A stretch of DNA of 7,102 nt from assembly GCA_002439805.1 (NCBI GenBank), contig DJPQ01000076.1, forward strand, positions 1 through 7,102, given 5' to 3'. Positions 1-6,884 of this stretch are shown one piece after another. The translations under genes and the position numbers were made by a program. Under the pieces are notes generated by a model, which did no database searches, had not been told where the DNA came from, and saw nothing but the letters and a program-made list of their open reading frames with translations. The DNA is from Bacteroidales bacterium UBA6408 (GTDB taxonomy: Bacteria > Bacteroidota > Bacteroidia > Bacteroidales > UBA932). Numbering within the stretch: the stretch's first letter is position 1; every line of letters starts with the position of its first letter.

Positions 1-405
1 GGCGAAACTCTCACGGTCGGTCAGAAGGTGATTGTCCGCTACAGCATCAGCAGCGACGAGAACCGCAGCCTCGTACACATCCGCACGCCGTACAACGCCT
101 GCCTCCGCCCGGTGCGTCAGCTCTCCGGAAACTACGGCTACGCCCTCCGCGACTGGAGAATAGATGCCGCGCCAGGCGGAGCCGGCGCCTGGTGGATAAC
201 CCCGCAGGGCTACCGCGAGGTCCTCGAGTCGGCCATCGACTACTGGTTCGACGTCTATCCCGAGCAGAACACGACCATAGAGGACGAGTTCCACGTCTCG
301 CAGTCCGGAGTCTTCACCGCGCCCGTCTGCGAAATAGAATCCCTCTACGCCCCTCACTACCGCGCCAACTCCGCCTTCACCGGCTCCATCACCGTGGCGG
401 AGTAG
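1..405 (+). CDS. Alpha-2-macroglobulin family protein, C-terminal fragment (5' end outside window)
   Basis: The reading frame is open from base 1 to a TAG at 403-405, giving the last 134 residues of a longer protein. I recognise the C-terminal domain of large Bacteroidetes alpha-2-macroglobulins: an edge strand (GQKVIVRYSIS), the block RPVRQLSGNYGY, aromatic residues around YWFDVYPEQNTT, then VSQSGVFTAPVCEIESLYAPHYRAN and a final beta strand ending TVAE. Family knowledge: these are envelope-attached or periplasmic proteins of well over a thousand residues that trap attacking proteases, often through a thioester. The thioester and bait region would lie upstream and cannot be seen, so their presence is unknown. 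The fragment is very GC-rich (41 of 60 bases G/C at 61-120), unlike everything downstream. The Met codon at 28 is internal and is not taken as the start. A terminator hairpin follows within 40 bases, so the transcript probably ends here. Confidence 0.8.
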   Translation, partial: GETLTVGQKVIVRYSISSDENRSLVHIRTPYNACLRPVRQLSGNYGYALRDWRIDAAPGGAGAWWITPQGYREVLESAIDYWFDVYPEQNTTIEDEFHVSQSGVFTAPVCEIESLYAPHYRANSAFTGSITVAE

Positions 406-439
406 CGGTACTCTCATTCCCGTTCATTCTGATTTCAGT

Positions 440-478
440 CACCGGAGAGCCAACACGCTCTCCTGAGTGATTGTTTCT
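440..478 (+). terminator. Probable intrinsic terminator of the macroglobulin gene
   Basis: GGAGAGC (444-450) and GCTCTCC (457-463) form a perfect 7-bp stem around a 6-base loop. CAC (440-442) can extend it with GTG (467-469) across a small internal loop. A moderately T-rich run, TTGTTTCT (471-478), follows. It lies 38 bases after the stop codon of the upstream gene. The T run is weak, so termination strength is uncertain. Confidence 0.55.
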
Positions 479-691
479 GAGTTCTCCCATATAAAAACTT
501 TTCTAACGCGCAACAGATGTACTTTATTAAACGATTAAACTCATATACATCTAAGATTCAAATATTTAGTTTCCATAAGACTTTCAAGACAGTTAATCCT
601 ATCTCCTTAAATATCAATCAACTGCAACTTAGCCGATGAATATTGCCATTATACATTTTTTGTACATAAATTGCACAAAAATTTTGATGAC
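464..691. other. AT-rich intergenic stretch without a convincing gene
   Basis: This stretch is strongly AT-rich (16 of 60 bases G/C at 541-600), in sharp contrast with the gene ending at 405. The only small frame of note is a 40-codon ATG frame at 517-639 (+), starting MYFIKRLNSY and ending LQLSR; I do not recognise it. The frame of the following gene is already open from 611, after a stop at 608-610, but has no ATG until 692. I see no good match to the Bacteroidetes promoter (TTTG plus TAnnTTTG) ahead of that gene; TACATTTT at 652-659 is only a partial resemblance. Confidence 0.4.
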
Positions 692-1213
692 ATGATAGAT
701 TTTGACTTCAAGAAACCTGTTTCCATTCTAAGTGGCGACGAATTCTTACCTATTGACGGGATGACATTCAGTGAACAAGTCTCACGATTCTTTAAGTTGC
801 AAGGTGGTATCGCGTGTTCACCATGGGGTGATGTACTACTTGACAAAAAAGGCATTCAATCTGACAAGTCCCATGGAATAGGACGAATCAAAGCAGCCTC
901 GTTTGCTGCCATAAAAGATGTTCTGGAAAAAGGAAAAGTTATTCTGCCTTTGGACTACTATGCAACTGGAGGGAAAAAACAGATGACAGGAATGATGGCT
1001 GCTCCCATAATAATCGGAACAGACTCATTTATATGCGTAGTCGTAGTCATCTATAACCTTATTGAACGCAGGTTATACCTTCATGAAACATTCCTGACAG
1101 AAAAAATCCCTGAGATTGCTGCATCTAGCTTGGTTCATGACAGCGAGGCCGCGTCACCACAATCTCGGGGAATTGTCGCAAAGATACTAGCTAATTTATT
1201 CAATTCAAAATAA
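692..1213 (+). CDS. Free-standing BECR-fold (polyvalent-protein type) nuclease-like domain protein
   Basis: This 173-residue protein has no signal peptide or membrane segment, so it is probably cytoplasmic. Residues 1-40 (KPVSILSGDEF, then a helix) lead into SPWGDVLLDKKGI (43-55), SHGIGRIKAASFAAIKDVL (60-78), GKVI (81-84), the strand pair MMAAPIIIG/FICVVVVIYN (101-122) and RLYLHET (127-133). From memory this series resembles the C-terminal domain of large phage and conjugative-element polyvalent proteins, assigned to the barnase/EndoU/colicin E5-D/RelE-like (BECR) nuclease fold. Candidate catalytic residues by position are H61, K67 and H131; this is inference. The C-terminal tail (ending KILANLFNSK) also fits those proteins, so the 3' end looks complete. 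I chose ATG 692; TTG 671 in the same frame would add seven residues. There is no Shine-Dalgarno sequence, as is usual in Bacteroidetes. Such domains normally end proteins of hundreds to thousands of residues, so a solitary copy is either a relic or a stand-alone effector. The exact family name and nuclease activity are unproven. Confidence 0.6.
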   Translation: MIDFDFKKPVSILSGDEFLPIDGMTFSEQVSRFFKLQGGIACSPWGDVLLDKKGIQSDKSHGIGRIKAASFAAIKDVLEKGKVILPLDYYATGGKKQMTGMMAAPIIIGTDSFICVVVVIYNLIERRLYLHETFLTEKIPEIAASSLVHDSEAASPQSRGIVAKILANLFNSK

Positions 1214-1244
1214 TTCTCAAGATTTTCAAGTAAATAAGGTGAAA

Positions 1245-1279
1245 CCGCCCCTGTGACGCGGACAGCATCGCAGGGGCGG
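1245..1279. terminator. Bidirectional terminator hairpin between convergent genes
   Basis: CCGCCCCTG (1245-1253) and CAGGGGCGG (1271-1279) are perfect complements. The stem extends inward by a T-G wobble, a G-C and an A-T pair to 12 bp, with an 11-base loop (1257-1267). It lies between the stop codons of the gene ending at 1213 and the minus-strand gene ending at 1318. Read on the minus strand it is followed by TTTCACCTTATTTA, which is moderately U-rich; on the plus strand the downstream flank has no T run. It is therefore more convincing as terminator of the minus-strand lipoprotein gene, with possible use by both. Confidence 0.65.
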
Positions 1280-1317
1280 GATCTTATGCTTCAAGATTTA
1301 CAATCAGGTCTTGATAA

Positions 1318-4300
1318 TTATTCTTCAATTGGCAGTATGGTTTTGAATTTATTCCAGTCCTGAGCAGCCTTATATGCATCAATACTTTCAATAGGAACAC
1401 GCAGTATATAATCAAGTGTGTCTTCACCAAGCCATGTCTCAAACAAAGGAGGTGCTGTTGCCAAGCATATAATTTCATCAAATTGCCGCGTGGTACTGCC
1501 GGTTAATTTACAAAATGAAGACAGGCGCCCCCAATAAACTTTTTTCACAGTCTTCGGAAGAATTATTTTCTTGAATGAAGGCGCATTTATATATCCATAT
1601 ATACAATCCATTGTAATTTCTTCAAGAACTGGCATTTCAATGTGTTCAAGCGATGGACACTGGCAAAAAGAATCTCCTGCATCATAGAAAATCGTATAAG
1701 GATATGCTGTCTTCAATGCCGGAAAACATACTCTTTTTAAGTTCTGGCAACCTTGAAATATACCGACATCGGAGCTATGCTTAACTATCTTCTCCACATT
1801 TGGAAGAGTTATCTCCGTCAATGATGATGCTCCGGAAAAAGCCCCGTTATACAATGTTGTCAGAGACGAATTGTCTTCTACCACGATCTCCGCATCAGTT
1901 CCTGTAAACGACCATCCATGGTTATCTCGCGTGGAATAGTCTGCCGGATACAAGTAGCTATCCCCTCCAGCCAAAGATGTAACTCCCGCAGGAATAGTAA
2001 TCGTTTGCAAGTTCCTGCAACCATAAAATGCGCAACCACCAATATACAAATCACCGTTCTGAAGAAGTTTGACAGACTCCAATGACGAGCAATTTGCAAA
2101 AGCTCTATCATCAATTGTTTCCGCTGAAGAACAGTCCACAGATGTCAGCAATCCACAGTCATCAAAAGCTTCCATACCGATTGTTTTAACATTTGATGTA
2201 TTGATGGATGACAACGAATTACATCCCCAGAACGCCCTAAAGCCTATTTCTGTCACAGATTCGGGAAGTTCAACGGTCTCCAACAACGGACAGTTGGTAA
2301 ATGTTTGCTTAGGCAGTTTTTCCAAATTTGAAGGAAGCTTGACTTTTTGCAAGTCAGCACAACCACAGAATACATATTCTCCCATATATGCTGCTTCGCT
2401 TATATCTACCTCCGTCAAACCGCTTATACCATAAAATGCATCGTCACCGATATATTCGAGGTGAGCGTCCTTACTGATTTTCGGCTCAACAATGCTTGAA
2501 CCGGCAAATACATTCCCGTTTGCAAGTTTTTTTATATGAGAAGGTATCTCCCAATCAAGCATGGCTATACAATCACGGAATAAGCCGCCATATAGTTCCG
2601 TAACAGTTTCCGGAAGAACCATGCTTGTTATCAGAGAGCCTGCAAAAGCATGCCTTCCTACAGATTTCAGATTGCTTGGTGATTCAAATACAAATTCTTG
2701 AATCTTTGAACCTTCCCATGGTATGCAGAAAGCACTTGACAATGCAGGATTATCTGAAATCACCTCAACAATTGAAGGTATCTCTATTTTGGTAATATTT
2801 GTTCCCGACAAGAATCCATTGCCTAATTCAATTTTCTTGGCATTCAATCTGACGCTTTCTAACGATTGACAATCCCTTAAACAGCCACCACCTATATAAA
2901 TATTTTCATTATCGGACAAAGCGAATGCCTTTAAATTCGGACATTCGCTAAATGCACCATTCTCTATGTTCGTGACGTGGGACGGTATTTTTATGGACGA
3001 CAGACTTTTGCAGTTCAGGAATGCACAAGACATTATTGAGGTAAGAGATTCCGGGAAATCGATTTTCTTCAAACTAACACATCCCCTAAATGCGTTGTTT
3101 CCTATCTTTGTTAATTTATCCGGCAAAATGCAAGACTCCAAAGAGGCACAATCTTCAAAATAACTATCCGACAAGACCGTCATATAATCCGGCAGAACTA
3201 TCGACTTCAATGAAGAGCAGCCGCTAATCAAGGTATTGCCGACAGTCGTAAACTGAGACAAATCCAGACTTTCCAATGACATACAATTGACAAACACACA
3301 GTTGCCAAGCGTCTTGACACTCTCCGGTATATTGATGTTCTTCAGATTCACGCAATTGGCAAACACGGCATCACCAATCTTCTGACAAAGCGAACCATCT
3401 TCAAAAATGACCGTCTCAATCCCACAATTCGCGAATGCATAATTATTGATAGTGCGGACCTTTGCCGGAATCCTCAGAGTCTTCAAGGCGTAACATCCCT
3501 CAACAATGCCCGCAGTCTGAGTCTTTGCTCCAAGAACATACTCGTCACGATAGACATATCCCGTAATCCTCGTCAATGACGTGTTCTCCGGAATAACCAG
3601 TTCCTCCAATGCAGTACACTGATAGAATGTTCCGGCACCAATCACGGAAACGGATGCAGGAATTTCAAAGCGCTTGAGTGAAGTACAGCAATTAAACGCG
3701 CCGTCTGTGACAGTGTTGCCGATGCCGTCCCCACCCATCACCGACTCTATTCTCCTCAACTTTGAGTTTGGAGAAAACTTGACTTCCGCCAGTTCTCGAC
3801 AGCAGCTGAATGCCAGTTTACCGATTGTCGTAACATTGTCCGGGATGTCAATCCTGCCCAATGACGCGCCTTCGAATGCGGACTCCTTAATGGAGGTCAA
3901 TGCAGTTGGCAAGGAGACATCTTTCAAGGAATGGATTGCAAAAGCACCATTCCCTATGGATATGGCATCCGCAGGAAGAACAAGCCGTTCAAGTATCGAG
4001 TCAGTCTTATAGAAGCCCACGCTTCCTATGGATGAGCGCTCCGTCATCGCCTCGTCAGGAATAATGTTACCAGAAACCTTGACTTCCCCGAGATCCAGTT
4101 CCGTAAGCTTAGGCATCTTTTCCATTGTCTTGAAGTCATCCTTGTTTATGGTGCCAGTCACCTTCATGCTGGCGATGTTCGCCTTCTGAATATCGGTGAG
4201 TATCGTTGCCAGTGTCCCTGCCGTCGGAACATTCACGACAAAAGTCTCCGTACTTCCGGCCTGCGTGATTGTGACCGTATTCAAGATTCCGCTGTCGGCG

Positions 4301-6711
4301 TTCCTTATTGTAACCGTTCCCGTTCTCTCTATTATGTCCTCATTCTTCGCCACTGACAACGAGACAACGGATTCTGTCAAAGCCTTTGTCGCCGGAACAT
4401 ACGAAATCCAGTCAACGCCATCGGCCACTGCCACATCATATTTCACATTACTTTTCAATTTTACGGCGACAGTACCACCCTCATAAGGCAGCGAATATTT
4501 GTCAGAACCGAGAATTATGGCATCCTTCTGCGACTGCCTGACCGTCACGACACCACTTGCTCCTGTCGTCTTGTCGGTAAATGTCACCGTAGCCTCACGG
4601 GAGTCATAGGTCGTGTTCTTATCGACAACAAAATCATATCCGCTGTCCATCAAGCCTTTAGTCTGCACCCAATGCAACCAGGAAGCACCAACAGTCATTT
4701 CATAAGCGACATTGGAACTTACCGTTACAGAAAACGAGCCTCCGGCATCTGAAAAATCATACTCCGACTGAGAGAGAATTATGGCATTAGTCTGTCCCTG
4801 CGAAATCCTTATGGACTTCCGCAGATTTGCAGCCGAATTACTTATTCTGATGAATCCTGTCCTCCCGTCATAAGATGTATTAGGCAATATCCTGAAATTC
4901 AATGTCTTGGTCTCAAGTCCTCTTGTCTGCGGAACCTGCTTTATCCAGTCCTTGTACTCATCTGAAATCTCGACATCCAAATCAACGTTTGTCTGAACTT
5001 CAAGCTCCAAGTCGCCTCCATTATTGTCAAACTCGTATCTGCTCTTTGCCAGAACTATGGCATCTTTCTGCATCTGGGTTATGTTCACCACCGCGTGCCG
5101 TCCAGCAGCCCGAATCATAATCTGAGCCTCCCTGTTATCATATCCGTCATTGGCACGGACACCAAAGACAAGCTCATTGGAAACAATAGCCCTTGTCTGA
5201 GCCGTGCGATATATCCAATCGACGGACGGCATCACGACATCATAATCAATGTTGCTCGTGACATGAACGACCACATTCCCGCCCTTGCTTGACACTACAA
5301 AATCACTTTCGTCAACAAGAAGGACACGCTCGCCCGCCTGATAAACGGCTATCTTCTCTGTCAGTTCACCGCTTTTCAGAATTATTCCTCCTGTACGGGT
5401 AACAGGCTCATCATTCCTTGTGACAAAGAATGTAAGGACAGACGACACAAGTCCCTTGGTGGCAGGCGCTTGGGCAATCCAAGACTTAGAGTGCTCCGCA
5501 ATTTCCACCGTAACATCAACATTCGCCTTCATTTCTATCTCGAACATGCCGCCGTCACGGCTCAGATCTATACGGTTCGGTGTGACGGACAGGGCATCGT
5601 GCTGCTTCTGAGTCACGTTTACATATTCCACAAGTTCGCTGTTCCTGTCCTTAACCGCAATTCTTGCAAACCTTGGGTCATAGTCCTCATTGGCGGAAAC
5701 TGTGAATGAAAGTTTGTCAGTTTCAAGGTAGCTTTTTGTCGCGTCCTGAGAAATCCAACCGTCCGTATCCACTTCTATCACGACATCGTATGTCAGATTA
5801 TGCTGTACTTCTATTTCAAACGAACCGCCTTCGTCCGAAATGAAAACATCCTTCCTGCTCAGAATCAGCCAGCTGTCCATCTTGTCGATTACACCGTTCC
5901 CATTGACATCCAGATAGTCTTCGAACGGAGGAATTTCATAATCAGTAATGCCCAACGATTTATAGCGGCTCTCCAAGTTGTGTCTGACGGCCTCGGCATC
6001 AACGGACATTCCGCCGTCGCGAATCTGCGTCTGTATGGAAGCGTTGTCAATTTTGCCGGATGTCTGGAGTTCCAAGGCAATTTTTGCGATGAGTTCCGAC
6101 AATTCCCCTTCACTTCTCTTTCCCTGCAATGTCGCCGATATTGCAAGAAGAACGGCATTGGCATCGCCTCCGCGCGTAATGTCCATCTTGTCAAAGCTTT
6201 CTGACACCGCAACTATTTCCGGTATATGGAATAAGTCGAACAGTTCCCTCTCGGCCGTTTCACGAGCCTGCGCCACTGACATTCCTTCGGAAACAACAAG
6301 ATGCCTGACCCTGTCGATTTCAAGTGTCGTCAAAAGGTTCACGTTCGTCTTTCCCGATTCCGTCAGGTCTGACAATGCCCGCAGAGTTATCGTGGAATTT
6401 GAGAGACGGCCGCTTATCTCATTGAAATAGTAGCCAGTAGCGATGATTTCTACATACCGGCTGTCAATCTGGTTATTTATGCCGAATGTGCCGGCATCAT
6501 CGACAGTCTTTGTCTGATAGTTCTTCCCCGTGGGGTTGAGAGCGTCGTCCAATGCCTGAATGGTGATGGACGTGCCCTGAGTAAAAGGTCCCTTCTGGAC
6601 ATTTCCGTTCACAGAATAGCCCAAGCCGCCGGATGGGTTGTCCGGATTGAGTCCCATGTTGCATGAGATTGCAACAAGGCACAATGACAGAAGCAAAATA
6701 AATTTTTTCAC
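1318..6711 (-). CDS. Giant lipoprotein with six BACON domains and a BspA-type LRR_5 array
   Basis: This 1797-residue secreted lipoprotein is probably anchored in the outer membrane. Residues 1-17 are a lipoprotein signal (MKKF, hydrophobic core, AIS-C17). Residues 33-260 start with a beta-rich part (VNGNVQKGPFTQGTSITIQ) of a type I know from Bacteroidetes lipoproteins, followed by a helical part containing NLLTTLE. Residues 268-279 form an EF-hand/dockerin-like loop. Six BACON domains span about 287-818, a BspA-style linker 822-895, and about 30 LRR_5 units about 896-1743. The end (VPIESIDAYKAAQDWNKFKTI) is the usual BspA-family finish. BACON domains are associated with carbohydrate or mucin contact, and BspA-type LRR proteins with adhesion to host matrix and other bacteria; a surface-adhesin role is inferred. 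The start is GTG at 6711: an in-frame stop lies at 6730-6732, no ATG lies between, and the next Met (residue 19) would lose the signal. No type IX secretion C-terminal domain is evident. A long structured leader lies upstream. Confidence 0.92.
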   Translation of the reverse strand: MKKFILLLSLCLVAISCNMGLNPDNPSGGLGYSVNGNVQKGPFTQGTSITIQALDDALNPTGKNYQTKTVDDAGTFGINNQIDSRYVEIIATGYYFNEISGRLSNSTITLRALSDLTESGKTNVNLLTTLEIDRVRHLVVSEGMSVAQARETAERELFDLFHIPEIVAVSESFDKMDITRGGDANAVLLAISATLQGKRSEGELSELIAKIALELQTSGKIDNASIQTQIRDGGMSVDAEAVRHNLESRYKSLGITDYEIPPFEDYLDVNGNGVIDKMDSWLILSRKDVFISDEGGSFEIEVQHNLTYDVVIEVDTDGWISQDATKSYLETDKLSFTVSANEDYDPRFARIAVKDRNSELVEYVNVTQKQHDALSVTPNRIDLSRDGGMFEIEMKANVDVTVEIAEHSKSWIAQAPATKGLVSSVLTFFVTRNDEPVTRTGGIILKSGELTEKIAVYQAGERVLLVDESDFVVSSKGGNVVVHVTSNIDYDVVMPSVDWIYRTAQTRAIVSNELVFGVRANDGYDNREAQIMIRAAGRHAVVNITQMQKDAIVLAKSRYEFDNNGGDLELEVQTNVDLDVEISDEYKDWIKQVPQTRGLETKTLNFRILPNTSYDGRTGFIRISNSAANLRKSIRISQGQTNAIILSQSEYDFSDAGGSFSVTVSSNVAYEMTVGASWLHWVQTKGLMDSGYDFVVDKNTTYDSREATVTFTDKTTGASGVVTVRQSQKDAIILGSDKYSLPYEGGTVAVKLKSNVKYDVAVADGVDWISYVPATKALTESVVSLSVAKNEDIIERTGTVTIRNADSGILNTVTITQAGSTETFVVNVPTAGTLATILTDIQKANIASMKVTGTINKDDFKTMEKMPKLTELDLGEVKVSGNIIPDEAMTERSSIGSVGFYKTDSILERLVLPADAISIGNGAFAIHSLKDVSLPTALTSIKESAFEGASLGRIDIPDNVTTIGKLAFSCCRELAEVKFSPNSKLRRIESVMGGDGIGNTVTDGAFNCCTSLKRFEIPASVSVIGAGTFYQCTALEELVIPENTSLTRITGYVYRDEYVLGAKTQTAGIVEGCYALKTLRIPAKVRTINNYAFANCGIETVIFEDGSLCQKIGDAVFANCVNLKNINIPESVKTLGNCVFVNCMSLESLDLSQFTTVGNTLISGCSSLKSIVLPDYMTVLSDSYFEDCASLESCILPDKLTKIGNNAFRGCVSLKKIDFPESLTSIMSCAFLNCKSLSSIKIPSHVTNIENGAFSECPNLKAFALSDNENIYIGGGCLRDCQSLESVRLNAKKIELGNGFLSGTNITKIEIPSIVEVISDNPALSSAFCIPWEGSKIQEFVFESPSNLKSVGRHAFAGSLITSMVLPETVTELYGGLFRDCIAMLDWEIPSHIKKLANGNVFAGSSIVEPKISKDAHLEYIGDDAFYGISGLTEVDISEAAYMGEYVFCGCADLQKVKLPSNLEKLPKQTFTNCPLLETVELPESVTEIGFRAFWGCNSLSSINTSNVKTIGMEAFDDCGLLTSVDCSSAETIDDRAFANCSSLESVKLLQNGDLYIGGCAFYGCRNLQTITIPAGVTSLAGGDSYLYPADYSTRDNHGWSFTGTDAEIVVEDNSSLTTLYNGAFSGASSLTEITLPNVEKIVKHSSDVGIFQGCQNLKRVCFPALKTAYPYTIFYDAGDSFCQCPSLEHIEMPVLEEITMDCIYGYINAPSFKKIILPKTVKKVYWGRLSSFCKLTGSTTRQFDEIICLATAPPLFETWLGEDTLDYILRVPIESIDAYKAAQDWNKFKTILPIEE
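1483..4026 (-). repeat. BspA-type leucine-rich repeat array, about 30 LRR_5 units
   Basis: Residues about 896-1743 are built of units of about 22-23 residues with the pattern I-G-x-x-A-F-x-x-C-x-x-L-x-x-[IV]-x-[IL]-P-x-x-[VL]-x-x, for example GNNAFRGCVSLKKIDFPESL and GDAVFANCVNLKNINIPESV. Several units carry insertions: around residues 990-1000, before GIVEGC, the SDNPALSSAF stretch, and the AGGDSYLYPADY stretch. The array is preceded by a capping linker (about 822-895, TFVVNVPTAGTLATILTDIQ) typical of BspA-family proteins. Expected fold: an elongated solenoid presenting a continuous beta face for binding. Confidence 0.88.
4258..5853 (-). repeat. Six tandem BACON domains (coding repeats)
   Basis: Approximate residue ranges are 287-369, 374-459, 463-548, 551-640, 643-728 and 731-818. 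Each copy has a hydrophobic first strand ending in a G-G pair (EGGSFEI, DGGMFEI, KGGNVVV, NGGDLEL, AGGSFSV, EGGTVAV), an N-x-x-Y/V-x-V strand, a W-[IL] motif (W319, W411, W499, W589, W678, W768), a T-[KR]-[GA]-[LI] turn in most copies, an N-x-x-[YI]-x-x-R motif and a closing strand ending in Q (VTQ, VYQ, ITQ, ISQ, VRQ, ITQ). These are the hallmarks of BACON, an immunoglobulin-like module of Bacteroidetes surface proteins linked to carbohydrate or mucin contact. The copies are diverged, so this is an old expansion. Confidence 0.85.
5875..5910 (-). other. EF-hand/dockerin-like calcium loop, residues 268-279
   Basis: The loop reads D268-x-N270-G-N272-G-x-I275-D276-x-x-D279, with the spacing of a single EF-hand or dockerin type I loop (D-x-N-x-N-G-x-I-D-x-x-D). 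It sits exactly between the N-terminal domain and the first BACON domain. Only one loop is visible, while dockerins have two, so I read it as a calcium-stabilised domain junction and not a cohesin-binding module. Confidence 0.6.
6661..6711 (-). other. Lipoprotein signal peptide (SPase II), residues 1-17
   Basis: Two lysines after the start, then ILLLSLCLVAIS and the acylated Cys17. The lipobox A-I-S-C is acceptable for Bacteroidetes. The residues after Cys are N-M-G-L-N-P-D, without the acidic cluster (such as S-D-D-D) described as a surface lipoprotein export signal in this phylum. Surface exposure is therefore not settled by sequence. Confidence 0.85.
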
Positions 6712-6736
6712 AGCTGTAATCTGATTCTGTCAACTC

Positions 6737-6765
6737 CAAACAGACAATTGGTGGTTAAAAAGAAA
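6737..6765 (-). promoter_or_regulatory. Weak second promoter candidate close to the lipoprotein start
   Basis: TCTGTTTG (6744-6737, minus strand) differs from TAnnTTTG at one base, with TTTC (6765-6762) 17 nt upstream as a poor -33 element. It would give a short leader of about 20 nt before the GTG. If the U tract at 6765-6757 terminates the upstream transcript, a promoter here could supply basal expression. Evidence is thin. Confidence 0.2.
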
Positions 6766-6780
6766 GTGTGGAGCTGATTC

Positions 6781-6827
6781 CGTTTATCCCAATGGAGGTT
6801 GTGGAAAGACCTTTACCAATATAAACG
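6781..6827 (-). repeat. Hairpin H3 in the leader, with pseudoknot-capable loop
   Basis: Read on the minus strand, CGTTTAT (6827-6821) and ATAAACG (6787-6781) are perfect 7-bp complements enclosing 33 bases. The loop includes 6806-6788, which is complementary to the upstream arm 6958-6941, so H3 and that long-range helix together would make a pseudoknot. Confidence 0.5.
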
Positions 6828-6829
6828 AG

Positions 6830-6863
6830 ATATACCCCACACCTGAATAGATATGGGGTATAT
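6830..6863 (-). repeat. Hairpin H2 in the leader
   Basis: Read on the minus strand, ATATACCCCA (6863-6854) and TGGGGTATAT (6839-6830) are perfect 10-bp complements around a 14-base loop (6853-6840). H2 abuts H1 with no spacer, which favours coaxial stacking in RNA. Confidence 0.65.
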
Positions 6864-6884
6864 GTGTTCGCATAATGCGAGCAC
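6864..6884 (-). repeat. Hairpin H1 in the leader
   Basis: Read on the minus strand, GTGCTCGCAT and ATGCGAACAC flank a single T. All pairs are Watson-Crick except one G-T, so as RNA it would fold to about 9 bp with a 3-base loop. As DNA it is a near-perfect 10-bp dyad and could also be a protein operator. Confidence 0.6.

Noticed and set aside
192..470. 92-codon arginine-rich frame overlapping the end of the macroglobulin gene
   Set aside because: It is out of frame within a strongly recognisable coding region, has low-complexity Arg/Leu composition typical of GC-rich shadows, and runs through the terminator hairpin.
649..855. 68-codon minus-strand frame opposite the BECR-like gene
   Set aside because: It is antisense to a recognisable domain and has no features of its own.
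1483..4026. CRISPR-like or short-period DNA repeat because of the regular protein repeats
   Set aside because: The periodicity is at the amino-acid level (about 22-23 residues); the nucleotide copies are diverged and there are no constant direct repeats with unique spacers.
1318..4260. Variable-repeat target of a diversity-generating retroelement in the LRR array
   Set aside because: No reverse transcriptase or template repeat is visible, and the 3' end lacks the C-type-lectin-like fold usually targeted. The repeats diverge as ordinary LRR_5 units.
5800..6430. Several 100-150 codon frames on both strands opposite or within the N-terminal part of the lipoprotein gene
   Set aside because: They lie wholly inside a long gene with clear domain structure, are Ser/Arg-rich, and match no recognisable family; they are shadows.
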